From Rhodosorus marinus (lineage: Eukaryota > Rhodophyta > Stylonematophyceae > Stylonematales > Stylonemataceae), in the NCBI GenBank assembly GCA_029953675.1, contig JAMWBK010000004.1, forward strand, positions 496,001-560,000: a stretch of 64,000 bases of DNA, written 5' to 3'. The notes under the pieces are model-generated. The model saw only the letters and a list, made by a program, of their open reading frames with translations. It ran no database searches and was not told the DNA's origin. Positions 1 through 11,060 of the stretch are shown one piece after another. The number at the start of each line of letters is the position of its first letter. Position 1 is the first letter of the stretch. The position numbers were made by a program, and so were the translations under genes.

Positions 1-1500
1 ACTGATTATGACTTAGTAAAGCTATAACTAGTATCAAGCAAAACCTGAAGTCCATCCAAAACTGTGACATAGTGCCTAACACTAGGGGACTGCAGAATCA
101 CCACAGCGAACTGTTCACTGAGAAATAGAAGCCGGGAGCTCGAATTGAGCTCTCGACCCTCAGTTTTCATGGGATATTGCCCAGCGCTGTCTTCAGATTC
201 GCGAGAGCGACATGAGCATTGATAACCAACAGTCCCGTAACCCGCGAGCTTATTCCCCTGAGTCCCTTACCAGCGCTGCTTGGATAGCCCCGCTACTAGC
301 GAGGTGATTCAGTTGGTGGTGAATGCGACGGGAAAAAAAACACGTGCGCTTCAGTAGCAACAAGTCTCTCACCACGTCAAGTTGTCTCCCTACCTTCTCG
401 AATAGGTTAAATTCCTTCCTAAAGCTACAATCGCTTGGTGGAAGTGCAAAAGGTTAAAGGTCGGGAGTGAATGAGCCCGGAGGAGGTAAAAGCTCTTTCT
501 TTGGCCTGAAACAAGAATTTGGCGGACGAAAAACGTATCATGCTGGGATTCTCTGATAATAATTCTATTCTTTCCAGTATAGCAGACCACGCGAAGTCGT
601 GCTGCCGATTCCAGGAACCGCGGATTTTTGGTGTAGCTGCATTCTTGCCGGTATTGGTCTCCAGAAAACCACAACCCCAACACGTAAGACGACAGAAGCA
701 TCCTCCCTTGAATCACTACGACTGTGGAACCAATAAATGCTGAAGGAGACGCGGAATTATTCCGATTGTTCTTGCCCATCGCGGCGGTTGAACCTCACTA
801 CCAGATTCTTTTTTTTCGTACTGATTTCGACGAATGTAGCCCTCTGGCAGCCCTGGGATGGCCCTTTCACTTTCTAAATATCCCCCACGGACTTCACACA
901 CTGCAGACGACCAGACGGCTCTCTGCGTCGGTAGGCGCAGGCGCGATGCACCCTAGTCTACCGCCCATCCGTGTGCGAGCCCGAAAATCGAACGCGAAAA
1001 TCGAACGCCACGGCATCATATTCTACGATCCCTATAAACGAAAAAACCAGATTGTTTATTTCCCAAAACAATATTCCACTCAACGCAGAGATTTAAAAGA
1101 ACAAATAAATTATATCAGAACGTTCTTCCAATCTCTAAAGTTTATTGGCTGCGGCAGACCTAACCCAATTACAAACCAGAAGTCATAAAATATATCTAAT
1201 TATTAGTGAAAGATCTATTAATAAGGGTAGAAAAATAGAAATATAATATCAGATATCAATTATTGTATTTACGAAGAAAATAAACCGAAGAGTATTTTGG
1301 CTGACACTATGTTTTTTAGAAATATTGGAATTTTGGATGAGATTTTTTTTTTGCTTAGGGTTTGCCCTGGAAGAGAGAGCACCATGATGAGGATGAGGAA
1401 GGATTGGACTGAGTTCCAGGGCATGAGACAGAAATCATATTATGGAGCAGAAGCATGTAATGAGATAGACAGTGAGTAATAGAGTTGATAAGGAGTGAAT
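1..1500. other. 5' flank, no gene recognised
   Basis: Short open frames on both strands (for example 724-1188 on + and 390-779 on -) have no recognisable domain, signal peptide or promoter context and overlap each other. The right half (1080-1300) is AT-rich. I see no RNA gene or mobile-element homology here. Confidence 0.6.
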
Positions 1501-1507
1501 GGTGACG

Positions 1508-1514
1508 TATATAG
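1508..1514 (+). promoter_or_regulatory. TATA box of astacin-like gene 1
   Basis: TATATAG lies 107 bp upstream of the ATG at 1615. The same spacing class recurs before most genes of the window, and the box at 48026 has the identical core GTATATAGCC, upstream of a paralogue of this gene. Confidence 0.6.
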
Positions 1515-1614
1515 CCTATGCGTCGGATCGTGGTGTGGGGGTGGGAGATTTGGAAGGGAGTAGGTCTTTGTGGGGCCTGTAGAAAGGAAAAAGGATCCGC
1601 GCGGTGGGGGGGAT

Positions 1615-3207
1615 ATGGGGACGGTACTGATCTTGATAGCCGTACTGGCATTGTATGTGAATCGCTGCCATGGGAGTGCGGGCGTACGAGATCGTGATTT
1701 GCTGTGGCCTGAGCAAGTGTTCTTTGAGTTCGACGAGACCATTGACTTCGTCGTTGGGGTCGTGGTGCACAAGGCGATACGGAAGTTTGAGTCGGCGACT
1801 TGCAGGGAGTTCATCTACGACACGGAAAAACTGAATCGCATAAAATTTGTTCTGGACAAGGACAGGTGCTTCCAGACCAAGGTTGGTTACCGTAGTAGGG
1901 TTCACAAAGTCTATATTCATCCAGAGTGCACCGAAGAAGAAGACAGAATCGGAACCTTCACCCACCAAGTCATTCACGAGCTTGGACATGCTCTTGGACT
2001 CTACGATGAGACAAGTAGACCCGATCGAGGAGGGCACGTAAGGGTTAGGAGGTACTATGTTCGGAACCGGGCCCTCGACAGTGCGTACTTTAAGAAGCTC
2101 TCTTGGGATGAGGTCGACAACCAGGGCGTTAACTTCGATTTCAAATCCGCCATGCACTATGGAGGTAGATTTTTATCCAAGAGCAGTTCAAAGAATACTA
2201 CAGAGCCTAAACGAGCGACAGACGAGTTCCTCCTGAGCGACGAGCTTAGCAACGGCGACGTCAATACATTGCAGAGGATGTATCGGTGCAAAATGGCAAA
2301 CGAAGCAAACAATTCAATCATGCTCATTAAACTCAAGCAAGGTCACAACTTCCCCCTGATGGATAGCAGACTTAAAGGGCAACCTAAGGAGGTTAGGAAC
2401 CCCGACTCCGTTGTCGTATTAGTGGCGTTTACATGGGAGGGCGCCCCAGCCCTTCGGGAAAGTTTTGTCATCACTGACGTGAGGGATCCGGACTGGCACT
2501 CCCACAGTATCAACTTCGGAGAAGGTCGATGGGCTTACTTTACTATGGAGGTTTTAGATCAGGATCCAGGAGGTGAAAGAGAGACAATCATCTATAGACA
2601 GACCTTCGTTCCTAGCGTCCGGTCAGCTGGGCCGATGATTCTCTGCAAGACTCCGGATTCCTGCGATCAGAGCCTCGAATTTGAGCTATTTTATAAGCTG
2701 CAGACGGACTATTGTCGTACTCATACCTGTGAGCACGATGGCGTCTGTCAGAACTTCTTGAGTGGGCCTCTATGTTGGTGCGAGCGAGGGTACAGAGGGG
2801 ATCGCTGCGAGCAGAACTGGGGAAGACTGGTCGTCGAAGTTTTAGAGGCAGACAACCTCCCTGATAAAGACCCATGGCGCAACATGTCGGACCCTTACGT
2901 CGTAGTGGTGGCAGTAGATCACTTTGGAGTGCCGAAAGCAGACAAAACGAGTGTAAAGGGGGGAACTGGCCATCCTATCTGGCAGGACGAAGAGATGGAC
3001 TTTTGGTACGGCAGCTGGAAATCGATGAAGCTGACGGTGAAGGACTCGGATGGCGGCTCAGGCGATGAAACTCTCCTCGGAACGTTTGAACGCCGACTAC
3101 CAGATGCGTGGAGCACTGCGTCCGGTATGCAGGAGCTGGTTCTTGATGACTGCGCGAACGGCAACTGTGATCGGTATCTGAAGATCAAGTATGGATTTTA
3201 CTATTGA
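1615..3207 (+). CDS. secreted astacin-like metalloprotease with C2-EGF-C2 tail (1)
   Basis: Predicted zinc endopeptidase of the astacin family (metzincins), 530 aa, secreted. The ATG at 1615 is chosen because it opens a signal peptide (MGTVLILIAVLALYV) and lies downstream of a TATA box; the frame is open further up only from a GTG. The protease domain spans about residues 25-235 with HELGHALGLYDE at 121-132 (zinc ligands H121 and H125, catalytic E122), followed by the astacin-like SRPDR and the Met-turn SAMHY (178-182). The third ligand position holds Asp131 where astacins have His. A C2-like region follows, then one EGF module at about 366-402 and a second C2 domain with the DPY and DSD loop acids (about 403-530). 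It is shorter than the two relatives at 44.3 and 48.1 kb, which carry a third C2 domain. No intron is needed. The family call is firm; the substrate is unknown. Confidence 0.9.
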   Translation: MGTVLILIAVLALYVNRCHGSAGVRDRDLLWPEQVFFEFDETIDFVVGVVVHKAIRKFESATCREFIYDTEKLNRIKFVLDKDRCFQTKVGYRSRVHKVYIHPECTEEEDRIGTFTHQVIHELGHALGLYDETSRPDRGGHVRVRRYYVRNRALDSAYFKKLSWDEVDNQGVNFDFKSAMHYGGRFLSKSSSKNTTEPKRATDEFLLSDELSNGDVNTLQRMYRCKMANEANNSIMLIKLKQGHNFPLMDSRLKGQPKEVRNPDSVVVLVAFTWEGAPALRESFVITDVRDPDWHSHSINFGEGRWAYFTMEVLDQDPGGERETIIYRQTFVPSVRSAGPMILCKTPDSCDQSLEFELFYKLQTDYCRTHTCEHDGVCQNFLSGPLCWCERGYRGDRCEQNWGRLVVEVLEADNLPDKDPWRNMSDPYVVVVAVDHFGVPKADKTSVKGGTGHPIWQDEEMDFWYGSWKSMKLTVKDSDGGSGDETLLGTFERRLPDAWSTASGMQELVLDDCANGNCDRYLKIKYGFYY

Positions 3208-3484
3208 GAAACCCAGAGGAGCAGCCCGTTCACCCTCTCGAACCGGCCCGCAAGGGGAACCTAGTCTTTCTTATCCTCAAATTAACTCTCAAATGCAAGC
3301 GACGAGGGTTACTGAGAAATCGTGGAATCTCAAGACACTGGGGATTATTTCTCAGAAGCGTAAGCTTTCTTCTTTCTGGCTTTCTACATAAACCAAACGA
3401 TAGTTGAAGCCTAGACCGATCATCTCGAGTGCCCCTGTCGATCTCGGAGATCACTCCCACCGCATTTACGTTGGGACATCTTGT
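3208..3484. other. convergent intergenic spacer
   Basis: A 277-bp gap between the stop of astacin-like gene 1 (+) and the stop of cysteine-rich gene B1 (-), so both 3' ends face each other. No clear polyadenylation signal or other feature is seen. Confidence 0.5.
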
Positions 3485-4071
3485 TCACTTGGCCGGGCAA
3501 GTGAGTCCCACTATGCACTTTGCGACGCCTGAGGTGCTATTTACTTTGCACCTGTCCGGTTGGTTTCCTTGTGGAGTGACGAGGATGTATTCCCCCTTCA
3601 CCTTCACCTGAGTCCTGGAGACAAGGCACATGTCCTTTCCACAGCAACTCTTCGGTGATTCGATTTCATCCGCGCAGATCACGTACTTCCTCTCTGCCAG
3701 CTTCTCCGTGCTCTTGATGGTGTACTTGGCGTTCCCTCGAGGAACTTTACTGCACTTCCTGAAGACGCCAAGCCTCACCTTGGACTTGATATCACCAGGG
3801 AGTTCCACCTTCACTCGAAGACAAAACCTTCCCCTTCCAGTCCTCGTCGTAGTCGTACACAGGGATCCATAACTGTTCCCCTTGGAGTCTCTCAGCTTCT
3901 GACAGAAGTGCTCAAACTCCGCCCGACTGCCCTCATCGATCCCATCTCCACAACTATGAATCTCCCCTTCATGCCTTACTGACAAATACACCCCGCTACT
4001 GAGCAACCCCTTAGCACCAAAACACTCGATCCCAAAATACAAAAAAGTATAAAATAAATCAAAGACTTCAT
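3485..4071 (-). CDS. secreted ten-cysteine protein B1, frame interrupted after signal peptide
   Basis: Mature part (minus strand, to 3485) carries the cysteine scaffold shared with the genes at 37.5 and 53.4 kb: FCQK, SLC, FCLRVKV, RKC, ICADEI, CCGKDMC, DRC, KC, LTC. The long open frame starts only at a TTG (4042) and lacks a signal peptide. An ATG at 4071 with ATGAAG context opens a good signal sequence (MKSLIYFILF...), but in another frame that stops after 31 codons. Three explanations fit: one T too few in the T6 run at 4041-4046, a true frameshift, or a 26-nt GTAAGG...TAG intron at 3954-3979, whose length restores the frame. A TATA box lies at 4229-4236. Function unknown; probably extracellular and disulfide-rich. 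Confidence 0.72.
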
Positions 4072-4228
4072 TGCAATTTACGTCTCTCCCCGCACCCTTT
4101 GATCATACTCAATAAAATACAATTGCATAAAATTATACCCCCCCTTGTGAAGCTGGCACAATTGCTCCAGGAGTTCCGCCTTCTGCTTGGAGACCGACCG
4201 GCTTTCTCGAGATTCGCCCAAGTCCCCT

Positions 4229-4236
4229 TTTTTATA
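4229..4236 (-). promoter_or_regulatory. TATA box of B1
   Basis: TATAAAAA on the minus strand, about 160 bp upstream of the ATG at 4071. It supports 4071 as the real start of B1 rather than the TTG at 4042. Confidence 0.5.
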
Positions 4237-4761
4237 TCCCATCTCGACCCTTGAACAATTATTCGAAAAACTATTTGAGCATCCGGTTTTCTACTTAAGA
4301 ACTCCCAATGTTCTATAGATACGTATTTTAGGCATAAAATAGAACCTATGTTTTTTATATATTGTTTAGTGGTATAATTATTGAGCTCCCGGGGTTGACG
4401 TCAGCTTCCCTTTTCTGCCCAAATTAGAAACCCATGACGAAATAGGAAAGATTTTAGTATTTGGGAAAAATTATATTCTAATAATAGGATTTTTTTTGCA
4501 CAACCGTTGTGAATATATCGAATTAGAGTTTTTAAGGCAGTATCACCGTAGACGACGAAGCACTGGTTTGGGCATTCACCTGAAGGGGCTTGGAATTCAC
4601 CGTCCGAATAATGGTATGAAATTTTCACTTTACAGTCGAAGAAGCTAAAGGAGTAGTATACGGTATACAACTACTCCTGTTCTTGTCTATACTCTTCTAC
4701 AATCCACAGCTTACGAGCTTCTTGTGTTTGTACAGATCTACATAATCTTAGTTATAGTTGC

Positions 4762-6282
4762 TTAGGCGGCGACGTACACGGGAGCAGCCGTTGGCGCATA
4801 TGTAGGGGCCACTGTTTCGTACGCCGTCTCGTGCTCAGTAGGGTACTCGGTGGCGTCCTCAGTTGGGTACTCGGTAGGGTACTCGGTGGCGTCCTCAGTT
4901 GGGTACTCGGTGGCGTCCTCAGTTGGGTACTCGGTGGCGTCCTCAGTTGGGTACTCGGTGGAGTCCTCAGTTGGGTACTCGGTAGGGTACTCGGTGGGGT
5001 ACTCGGTGGGGTACTCGGTGGGGTACGCGGTGGGGTACGCGGTGGGGTACGCGGTGGGGTACGCGGTGGGGTACTCGGTGGGGTACGCGGTGGGGTACGC
5101 GGTGGGGTACGCGGTGGGGTACTCGGTGGGGTACTCGGTGGGGTACTCGGTGGGCTCCTGAGACGGGTACGGTGTCTCCTTGTGGTCGCACGGCTTCTCC
5201 GAGACAGTCTCATAAGGGGTAGCGGTCTCATAGGCAGTCTCGTACGGGGTCGGAGCCTCAGTCCCATACGGAGTCTCAAAGGGGGTCTCGTATGGAGTCG
5301 CTGTGTGGCTGCAAGGGGTCTCATAAGCGGTCTCGTACGGGGTGGCAGTCTCAGTCTCGTACGGAGTCTCATAGGGGGTCTCGTATGGAGTCGCTGTGTG
5401 GCTGCAAGGGGTCTCATAAGCGGTCTCGTACGGGGTGGCAGTCTCAGTCTCGTACGGAGTCTCATAGGGGGTCTCGTATGGAGTCGCTGTGTGGCTGCAA
5501 GGGGTCTCATAAGCGGTCTCGTACGGGGTGGCAGTCTCAGTCTCGTACGGAGTCTCATAGGGGGTCTCGTATGGAGTCGCTGTGTGGCTGCAAGGGGTCT
5601 CATAAGCGGTCTCGTATGGGGTCGGAGCCTCAGTCTCGTACGGGGTTCCAGTCTCATAAGCGGTCTCGTATGGGGTCGGAGCCTCAGTTTCGTACGGGGT
5701 TCCAGTTTCATAAGCGGTCTCATACGGGGTCGGAGCCTCAGTTTCGTACGGGGTTCCAGTCGCATATTCAGTCTCAGACGGTGTCGGAGCCTCAGTCTCG
5801 TACGGAGTTCCAGTCTCATAGGCCGTCTCGTAAGGTGTCGGAGCATCAGTCTCGTACGGAGTTCCAGTCTCATAGGCCGTCTCATACGGGGTCGGAGCCT
5901 CTGTATAATACGGAGTTTCAGTTTCGTACGGGGTCCAGGTCTCGTAATCGGTCTCATACGGCGTTTCCGTGGGGATTTCTGTGTGATTGCAGGGAGGCGT
6001 CAACGTTGGGTAAGCTGTAGGCGTCGGCTCCTTGTCACACGGAGTGGGAGCGACCGAGTGGCATGGACCATCGGACTTGCACGGACTATCTCCCTCAACT
6101 TCGAGGTTATTGATGATCAAGTTGTCAACGTTCTTGATGACCAGGCTGTCAACGTGAACGTTCTCAATATGCACATCCCGCTCACCATCGATCTCGACCG
6201 GTCCAGTGTATTCCGCCGGCACAGACAGGGCCGCGCCAACGAGCGCGAACAGAACCAAAACTCCAGCAGTAACCTTCATCAT
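4762..6282 (-). CDS. secreted acidic Thr/Tyr/Glu/Pro repeat protein
   Basis: 506 aa from ATG 6282 (a second ATG at 6279 reads ATGAAG like the neighbours; either may be used). Residues 1-21 form a signal peptide. A short non-repetitive part of alternating Val/Ile/Asn segments (for example NVHVDSLVIKNVDNLIINNL) could form beta-strands. The rest is low complexity: PYET/AYET units with four Cys-containing PCSH blocks, then PTEYPTAY units ending in APVYVAA. It is highly acidic with many Thr, as in mucin-like, adhesive or matrix proteins. No enzyme domain is present. The opposite strand is also open through the repeats, but signal peptide, TATA box at 6399 and composition favour this strand. The gene is unrecognised by name; a role in an extracellular layer is inferred. 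Confidence 0.8.
   Translation of the reverse strand: MMKVTAGVLVLFALVGAALSVPAEYTGPVEIDGERDVHIENVHVDSLVIKNVDNLIINNLEVEGDSPCKSDGPCHSVAPTPCDKEPTPTAYPTLTPPCNHTEIPTETPYETDYETWTPYETETPYYTEAPTPYETAYETGTPYETDAPTPYETAYETGTPYETEAPTPSETEYATGTPYETEAPTPYETAYETGTPYETEAPTPYETAYETGTPYETEAPTPYETAYETPCSHTATPYETPYETPYETETATPYETAYETPCSHTATPYETPYETPYETETATPYETAYETPCSHTATPYETPYETPYETETATPYETAYETPCSHTATPYETPFETPYGTEAPTPYETAYETATPYETVSEKPCDHKETPYPSQEPTEYPTEYPTEYPTAYPTAYPTAYPTEYPTAYPTAYPTAYPTAYPTEYPTEYPTEYPTEYPTEDSTEYPTEDATEYPTEDATEYPTEDATEYPTEYPTEDATEYPTEHETAYETVAPTYAPTAAPVYVAA
4840..5152. repeat. 12/24-bp coding minisatellite (PTEY/PTAY)
   Basis: Tandem 12-bp units GGGTACTCGGTG with variant GGGTACGCGGTG, and on the left side a 24-bp higher unit that adds GTCCTCAGTT. 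Units stay in frame and encode PTEY, PTAY and PTEDATEY. Units are nearly identical, a sign of recent slippage or conversion. Confidence 0.9.
5298..5620. repeat. 93-bp coding tandem repeat
   Basis: The marker TCGCTGTGTGGCTGCAAGGG recurs at 5298, 5391, 5484 and 5577, exactly 93 bp apart, and the first three units look identical by eye. Each unit encodes 31 residues with one Cys-His block (PCSHTA) between PYET runs. The fourth unit diverges after about 40 bp. Confidence 0.92.
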
Positions 6283-6398
6283 GTGCTGTCTTTCAAAACT
6301 CAATAAGTTCACTAGTACTCAATGTATTCTCTTCTCGGCTTCTCTTCTGATAATTTCTAATCCCGGTCTCCAATCCGCTCAGAGTGAAAACCTGATCC

Positions 6399-6406
6399 TA
6401 TTTATA
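6399..6406 (-). promoter_or_regulatory. TATA box of the repeat-protein gene
   Basis: TATAAATA on the minus strand, about 120 bp upstream of ATG 6282. It fixes the transcribed strand of a locus that is open in both directions. Confidence 0.55.
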
Positions 6407-6429
6407 ACTTATTCATCAACCAAGGCGCT

Positions 6430-9400
6430 CGCTCTTTAGACGAACCTCGTATTCAAACAAAAAGTTGTGAAATTACACGAAATTTCCCTCCCTGACGTCC
6501 TAAACCTGCACTAGGACGATCACAACTCAACTGCTAAAATTGGCCAAGGTGCTGACAAGCCCATTGATCAGGCTATTCTCCCTCCCCAAAATTGCCCTAT
6601 GAAAAATACATTAAAAAACAATATCCCCATAAAAGTACCAAAATACAATAAAACAAATCAAGTGTTTCTAAACTTATTAACCATGCGTCTTTCTCCATTG
6701 GTCAATAGATTACTTTGCCGAATTCTATTTCGCCAGCTTACTGCTGACACCTTGAATTCAAAACATAATTGGTTATCACAATAATTGAATAATGATTTAA
6801 AATGATCTATGCCTTAATTATTGGGACTATTGGGAGATATGTATTGGTTGAGAGCAAGGTCGGCGGTTTTCCTTGAATGGCGGGCGTGGATAGTGTTGTG
6901 GCGGTGGGGCTCGCTTGGGGCCGTTTTTGTGTGATAGTCGTTCAGAAAGTGAAGGCCTTAGGTGGTAGATTTTCTTGATGAGAGAACAAGAATACTGAAT
7001 TTGAATGAGTCAATAGTGTGGCGACGGGGCTTTACTTCCTTACATGGATGACAGTGGGAGAGACTATAGATGGCAAAAAAAGCTGGGGAGGGGGGAATGG
7101 GGCGGGGATTGGGCTTTTTTTTTTCTACTATTGCAAGCGGTGCTGTCATTAGTTGAGGAACTGGGCATTCCGCTGGGGCCCCATGGATGAATTCTTGTAT
7201 TTGGAAGGAAGGGGCTGTTTGCCTCCGGCTAGAAGGCGAGTGGCAAGCATTTCGGACGTCTGCTTAGTTCTGGTCGTGATGTGAGAGGTGTTGCATGCAA
7301 TTCGTTAAGGGAATTATTGAATGAGCGCAGAGTTTTCTTATTCATCGGGATGGAAGAAAAGTGTCGTTTCCAGGGAGCTGTGAGCGTGCGTTTGAATGAT
7401 TGATTCCCTTGTGCGATGGCACTTGCGGACGTCGTCTGCCTCTGGATAAGTGGTTCCAGCAACTCCAGTCCTACTTCGGTTCTCCTTTGCGGATGGTAAG
7501 CAAAAAGTACATAAAAATAAATTCTATTTTATACAAGATGGAATCACATCCTTGATCGGGGAGCCACAAGTCCATCAGTGTATGCCGATCCCTATCCCGT
7601 TTGCTGACAAGAATCGCCCGAGACCAGGAAGTTATCAGTGGAATTTAGTGGGTAACTGCACACATGCTTAGAAAAATAATCGTAACCCAGCCTCTTCTGG
7701 CGTCTCCCTGAAACCATATTGCGCTAAGTACTCAATTTACCTCTTCTCCACCCAGTTTCAACTCGAGCCTAAGTACTCCCCCAAAACGGGGGCCAATTGC
7801 CCCACTCCAAGAACAATGTTCCCGAGCCAGACTTGAATTCATGAAGCAAACTTTCCCTACAGTCAAATTACTGTGATCAAAACGCGTCAATGCGCATCCT
7901 CTTCGCCAACCGCGAAGCTGCCACAACGTCGACGTTCCATTTTTGGGGAAACTGGCCCAGAAAATTCACGAAACCGGCACATTCATCGTACGATGCTTAC
8001 TATTTTACTGTATTAACAATATTAATATCATTTAAAAAAATTTATTAGTCAAATAAACTATACAGTGTCCATTATTACGATTGAACCTTAGAGGACAGTC
8101 TGTCCATTCTGTCTTCACGAACTGACTGGAGATGGTGAGGCTTGTTGTGAGGATAGATGTGGACTGGTGTACGATCATAGACGTAAAGGATACCTCAAAA
8201 TCTTCTCCATGAATTCTAAGGACCCCAGGATGCTTCTTTTCCCCCCTTGCCTTGAGTGTCGCTCACTGATTTGAAAAGTGTTTTGTGTGCGCACAGCCGC
8301 CGTGGGCCACTGGGTTCTGGGATGGGCGCGAGAGGTGGATTTGGCCTTCATTACCGCGAGAGATTTGACGTTTCTATGTGAAATCCTTGCGGTAGGGCTT
8401 TTTGTAACGGGCGAATCCTCGGAAGAGCCTACTTTCCGTCTTGCTCCTACAGGCGACCCCTGGAGGGGCAAGACTCCGTGGAAGGTTACGCATCTTGATT
8501 TCGTGGCCCTCGTCTAGGCCGGAGAGCTTGCGAAACGGCTCGAACCAGCACCAGAATCTGTGTGTTCCAGGATTATCTAAAGGCGTTCTAGTAACATCTA
8601 TTAGAAGATAGCGCAGGCATATTTCCTTGCTAATGGACGTCTACACCTTTGTGAGACAGTTGCGAGAGGGCAGCGAAGTCTGCTGAAGTCCATACTGAAG
8701 TTAGTTCATTATTACCCGGAGCTGATGTTTTCTCTGAAAATTTCGTGTGTGGAGCCACACTGCATACAAATACTTTTCCACTGCACTTGTGCCTTTGGGT
8801 GACTTTTGAATGCTCCGCATGTGCCAGTTGAATCCTGGGAATTGTCCTTTTTGCAGTTAACGTTTCTGTTGGAAACAGGAATCTCGACACCGACCGCCGC
8901 ACACCGCCCGCGTTGTTGATGGGAGAACAAGCCATATGCGTTTCAACTAGTTTTCAGAAGTTTCCTGGGACTGAAAACTGTTGTTAATCAATCGAAAGGC
9001 CCCGGGGAAGTAGGAACAGCGGTGGGAGAAAAGAGGAGAAGATGGGAGAATGAAAGAACTGCGTAAGTTGACAAAAGAACAAAATTCCAAGAGTTCGGTA
9101 GGAAAATTGGTGGGTTGATGACGTATTCTTATCGGAAGAGTGAACACCAGTGCGGGAGTATACCCGTGGGCTCGAATACGACAGCTACGGTATTTGCTCA
9201 GCGCTCGCCATGGGGATATAATCGGTTGATTCGCCATGTTCCGCTAGGAACCTGATCGTTGTACACTTTCTCACTGTACCATTGTCAACAGCACAGACTC
9301 TAGAGCCGGATAGTGGTCCCGAAAATCTTGCAGTTGGACTGCACTTTCCCTACCAATATAACCGTCTGCTCCAGAGTCATTTTGGGGATGTTGAAAGGAA

Positions 9401-9590
9401 AACCAATATCTCACAGCCGCCCCGCGATCACCAAAGACTCCATATTGGGTTGGAATACTCTCCTTCAATGCCTCCGATTAAACCGATCTGTAGCAGTTGT
9501 GTTCCAAACACGCTATCACCCTCCAGGATTCTGCTCTTCGAACATAGTCTTCCTGACACCCATCCATTCGAGCTCAAAGACCCATTTTCG
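6430..9590. other. gene-free stretch
   Basis: Many short open frames without signal peptide, domain or promoter. The segment at about 8630-8935 (minus) has scattered Cys/His residues but no ordered zinc-knuckle pattern. I see no tRNA and no long repeat. Confidence 0.5.
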
Positions 9591-9596
9591 GGGTTC

Positions 9597-9860
9597 GCGT
9601 GGAAACCTCCTTTTGCAATACATTTTTCAGGAAACCGAGCGTTGCAGGCCAAATCCTATTGCACAACTTGTTTTTTTATAAAGTTCCAGCTTATCGTTAG
9701 TCACGTTTCTCGACATGCCACTCTGATGGAAGACAAGGACAATAACCGGTTCATTATTAAGCATATTCAATTCTATGAGGGGTACTACTAGTTTTTAAGA
9801 ATATTCAATGAGGCATGACGTCTTCCATTTGTGGATGTTAAATTGTGAGATTTTATTAGT
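9597..9860 (+). repeat. dispersed repeat D1, copy 1
   Basis: Shares two blocks in the same order with 13628-13900: AACCTCCTxTTGxAATACA, then xAAGCAxATTCAATTC...ATATTCAATGA. The first block recurs at 14264-14330, and a shorter match is seen near 24690. The element is old and diverged, with no coding capacity. Confidence 0.6.
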
Positions 9861-10510
9861 ATCCTAACCCCTATGAAAAACATACAGTATATCCCCAAGA
9901 GTTGTTTTCAAAGTATAAAAAATTAGCTTTCGAGTTACTCCTACGAGGGGAGCGGGGGGCGGCATGGTGTCACGAGAGGGGCAAAAACTGTAAGCTCTAT
10001 TGCGCGAACTTGCACGTTCTGTTCAGCTCCAATCCAGCCTTTTCCTTAAGCAAATCTCACTATGTTTAGAAGAAATTCTATTGTCATTTTTTTGGCTTTT
10101 GCGGGAAGTTAAAAACGGGGAGGAGGGGAGGGGTTACGAATTGTCACTTCTTGGGATGCAGCACTTTGAGGAGTTCAGTGGCGGTAGAGTAGAATTCGGC
10201 CGTTTAGAGGACTGAGCGTGAGGGCGGAATGCGGAAGCGGGATCTACTCATCTAGTGCGATTGTTGTCCCTATTACGTTAATGAAGGGGGTTGATCGGCC
10301 AAAGGCTGCTAAGCGTCAACTCACCCTCTTAGGTTCGGCGTCGAACATACTTCAGAGGGCGGGATTTGTAGTAGATTCGTAAAAAGTACAGAGTGTGTAA
10401 ACCCGACCACCCCCCTGGATCGTCTGAAGAAAGGGGGAGCAAGTCATGGCTCTTCTTTCTCGGTGACCGCCTCGTATACTCCCCACTCCGGATGCCACGC
10501 CGCGTAAACT

Positions 10511-10672
10511 TTTTGGTAGCAACCTACCGCAGCGCACCACTAACTCTCTTAGTCCGCACTGCACATACCTAAACGGCTTTGTGGGGCGGTTGCCCACCGC
10601 AGCACACCACAAACCCTCCTAATCCGTTTGAACGGACCGAAACCCTGTTGACCAGGGATCTCATCTCCTGAA
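10511..10672 (-). repeat. two tandem 3'-end relics of element-1-type retrotransposon
   Basis: On the minus strand the block GATTAG...GTGCTGCGGT...GCAACC recurs twice (10511-10570 and 10571-10672) and matches the 3' UTR of the R2-like element ending at 27991 and the relic at 46.6 kb. The second unit includes the small hairpin CCCTG-GTCAA-CAGGG equivalent to the one at 28062. Confidence 0.6.
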
Positions 10673-10789
10673 ACAAAACTAGCGGAAACAGTGCGAGATC
10701 GGCCCGATCGCTCTCGATTGCATAAGTAGCAAGTTGAGGATTACGACTGCCCTAGGCAGTGCGCTTTCGTCTGATGCAAAGCAAATTAT

Positions 10790-11060
10790 CAAGAACTGGA
10801 CGCAGGGCAAGGTTGGCCAAACCGAAGAAGAAAAAAGAAAATTTAGCAAGGGAGGCTGGTGGGGGGGGTAGGGGGGTAGGAAAGGGCAAGGAGGCCTTTT
10901 AGTTCCGTTCTCCAACCGATTATTTGGCATTGCCGATCTCTTCTTCGTCACCCGAAACCCTACACTACAACCGTTGCATCGATGGTTCCAAAAACAAAAT
11001 CTGCAAGGCATTCGCTATGGGATCACAACGTATTATCTGAACGGGCTGTTTCACGTTGTG
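10790..11060. repeat. duplicated block shared with 15540-15760
   Basis: Blocks shared with 15540-15760 in the same order: GGACGCAGGGCAAGGTT, TCTCCAACCGAT, TCGTCACCCGAAA and the segment around CATCGATGGTTCCAAAAAC / GTCCATGGCTCCAAAAC. It lies upstream of a family-A pseudogene as the other copy lies upstream of A1, so it looks like part of one segmental duplication. Confidence 0.6.

Noticed and set aside
724-1188. 154-aa frame near the left end
   Set aside because: No start context, domain, signal peptide or TATA box; the C-terminal half is AT-rich random-like sequence.
4840-5152. Regular array reminiscent of CRISPR
   Set aside because: 12/24-bp units without unique spacers, in frame inside a secreted protein gene of a eukaryote.
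4831-6306. 491-aa open frame on + opposite the repeat-protein gene
   Set aside because: Stop-free only because the repeats have a length divisible by three. It has no signal peptide or promoter, and the - strand has both.
9282-9791. 169-aa frame on +
   Set aside because: Begins with a non-ATG codon and runs into dispersed repeat D1; the same DNA is open in other frames.
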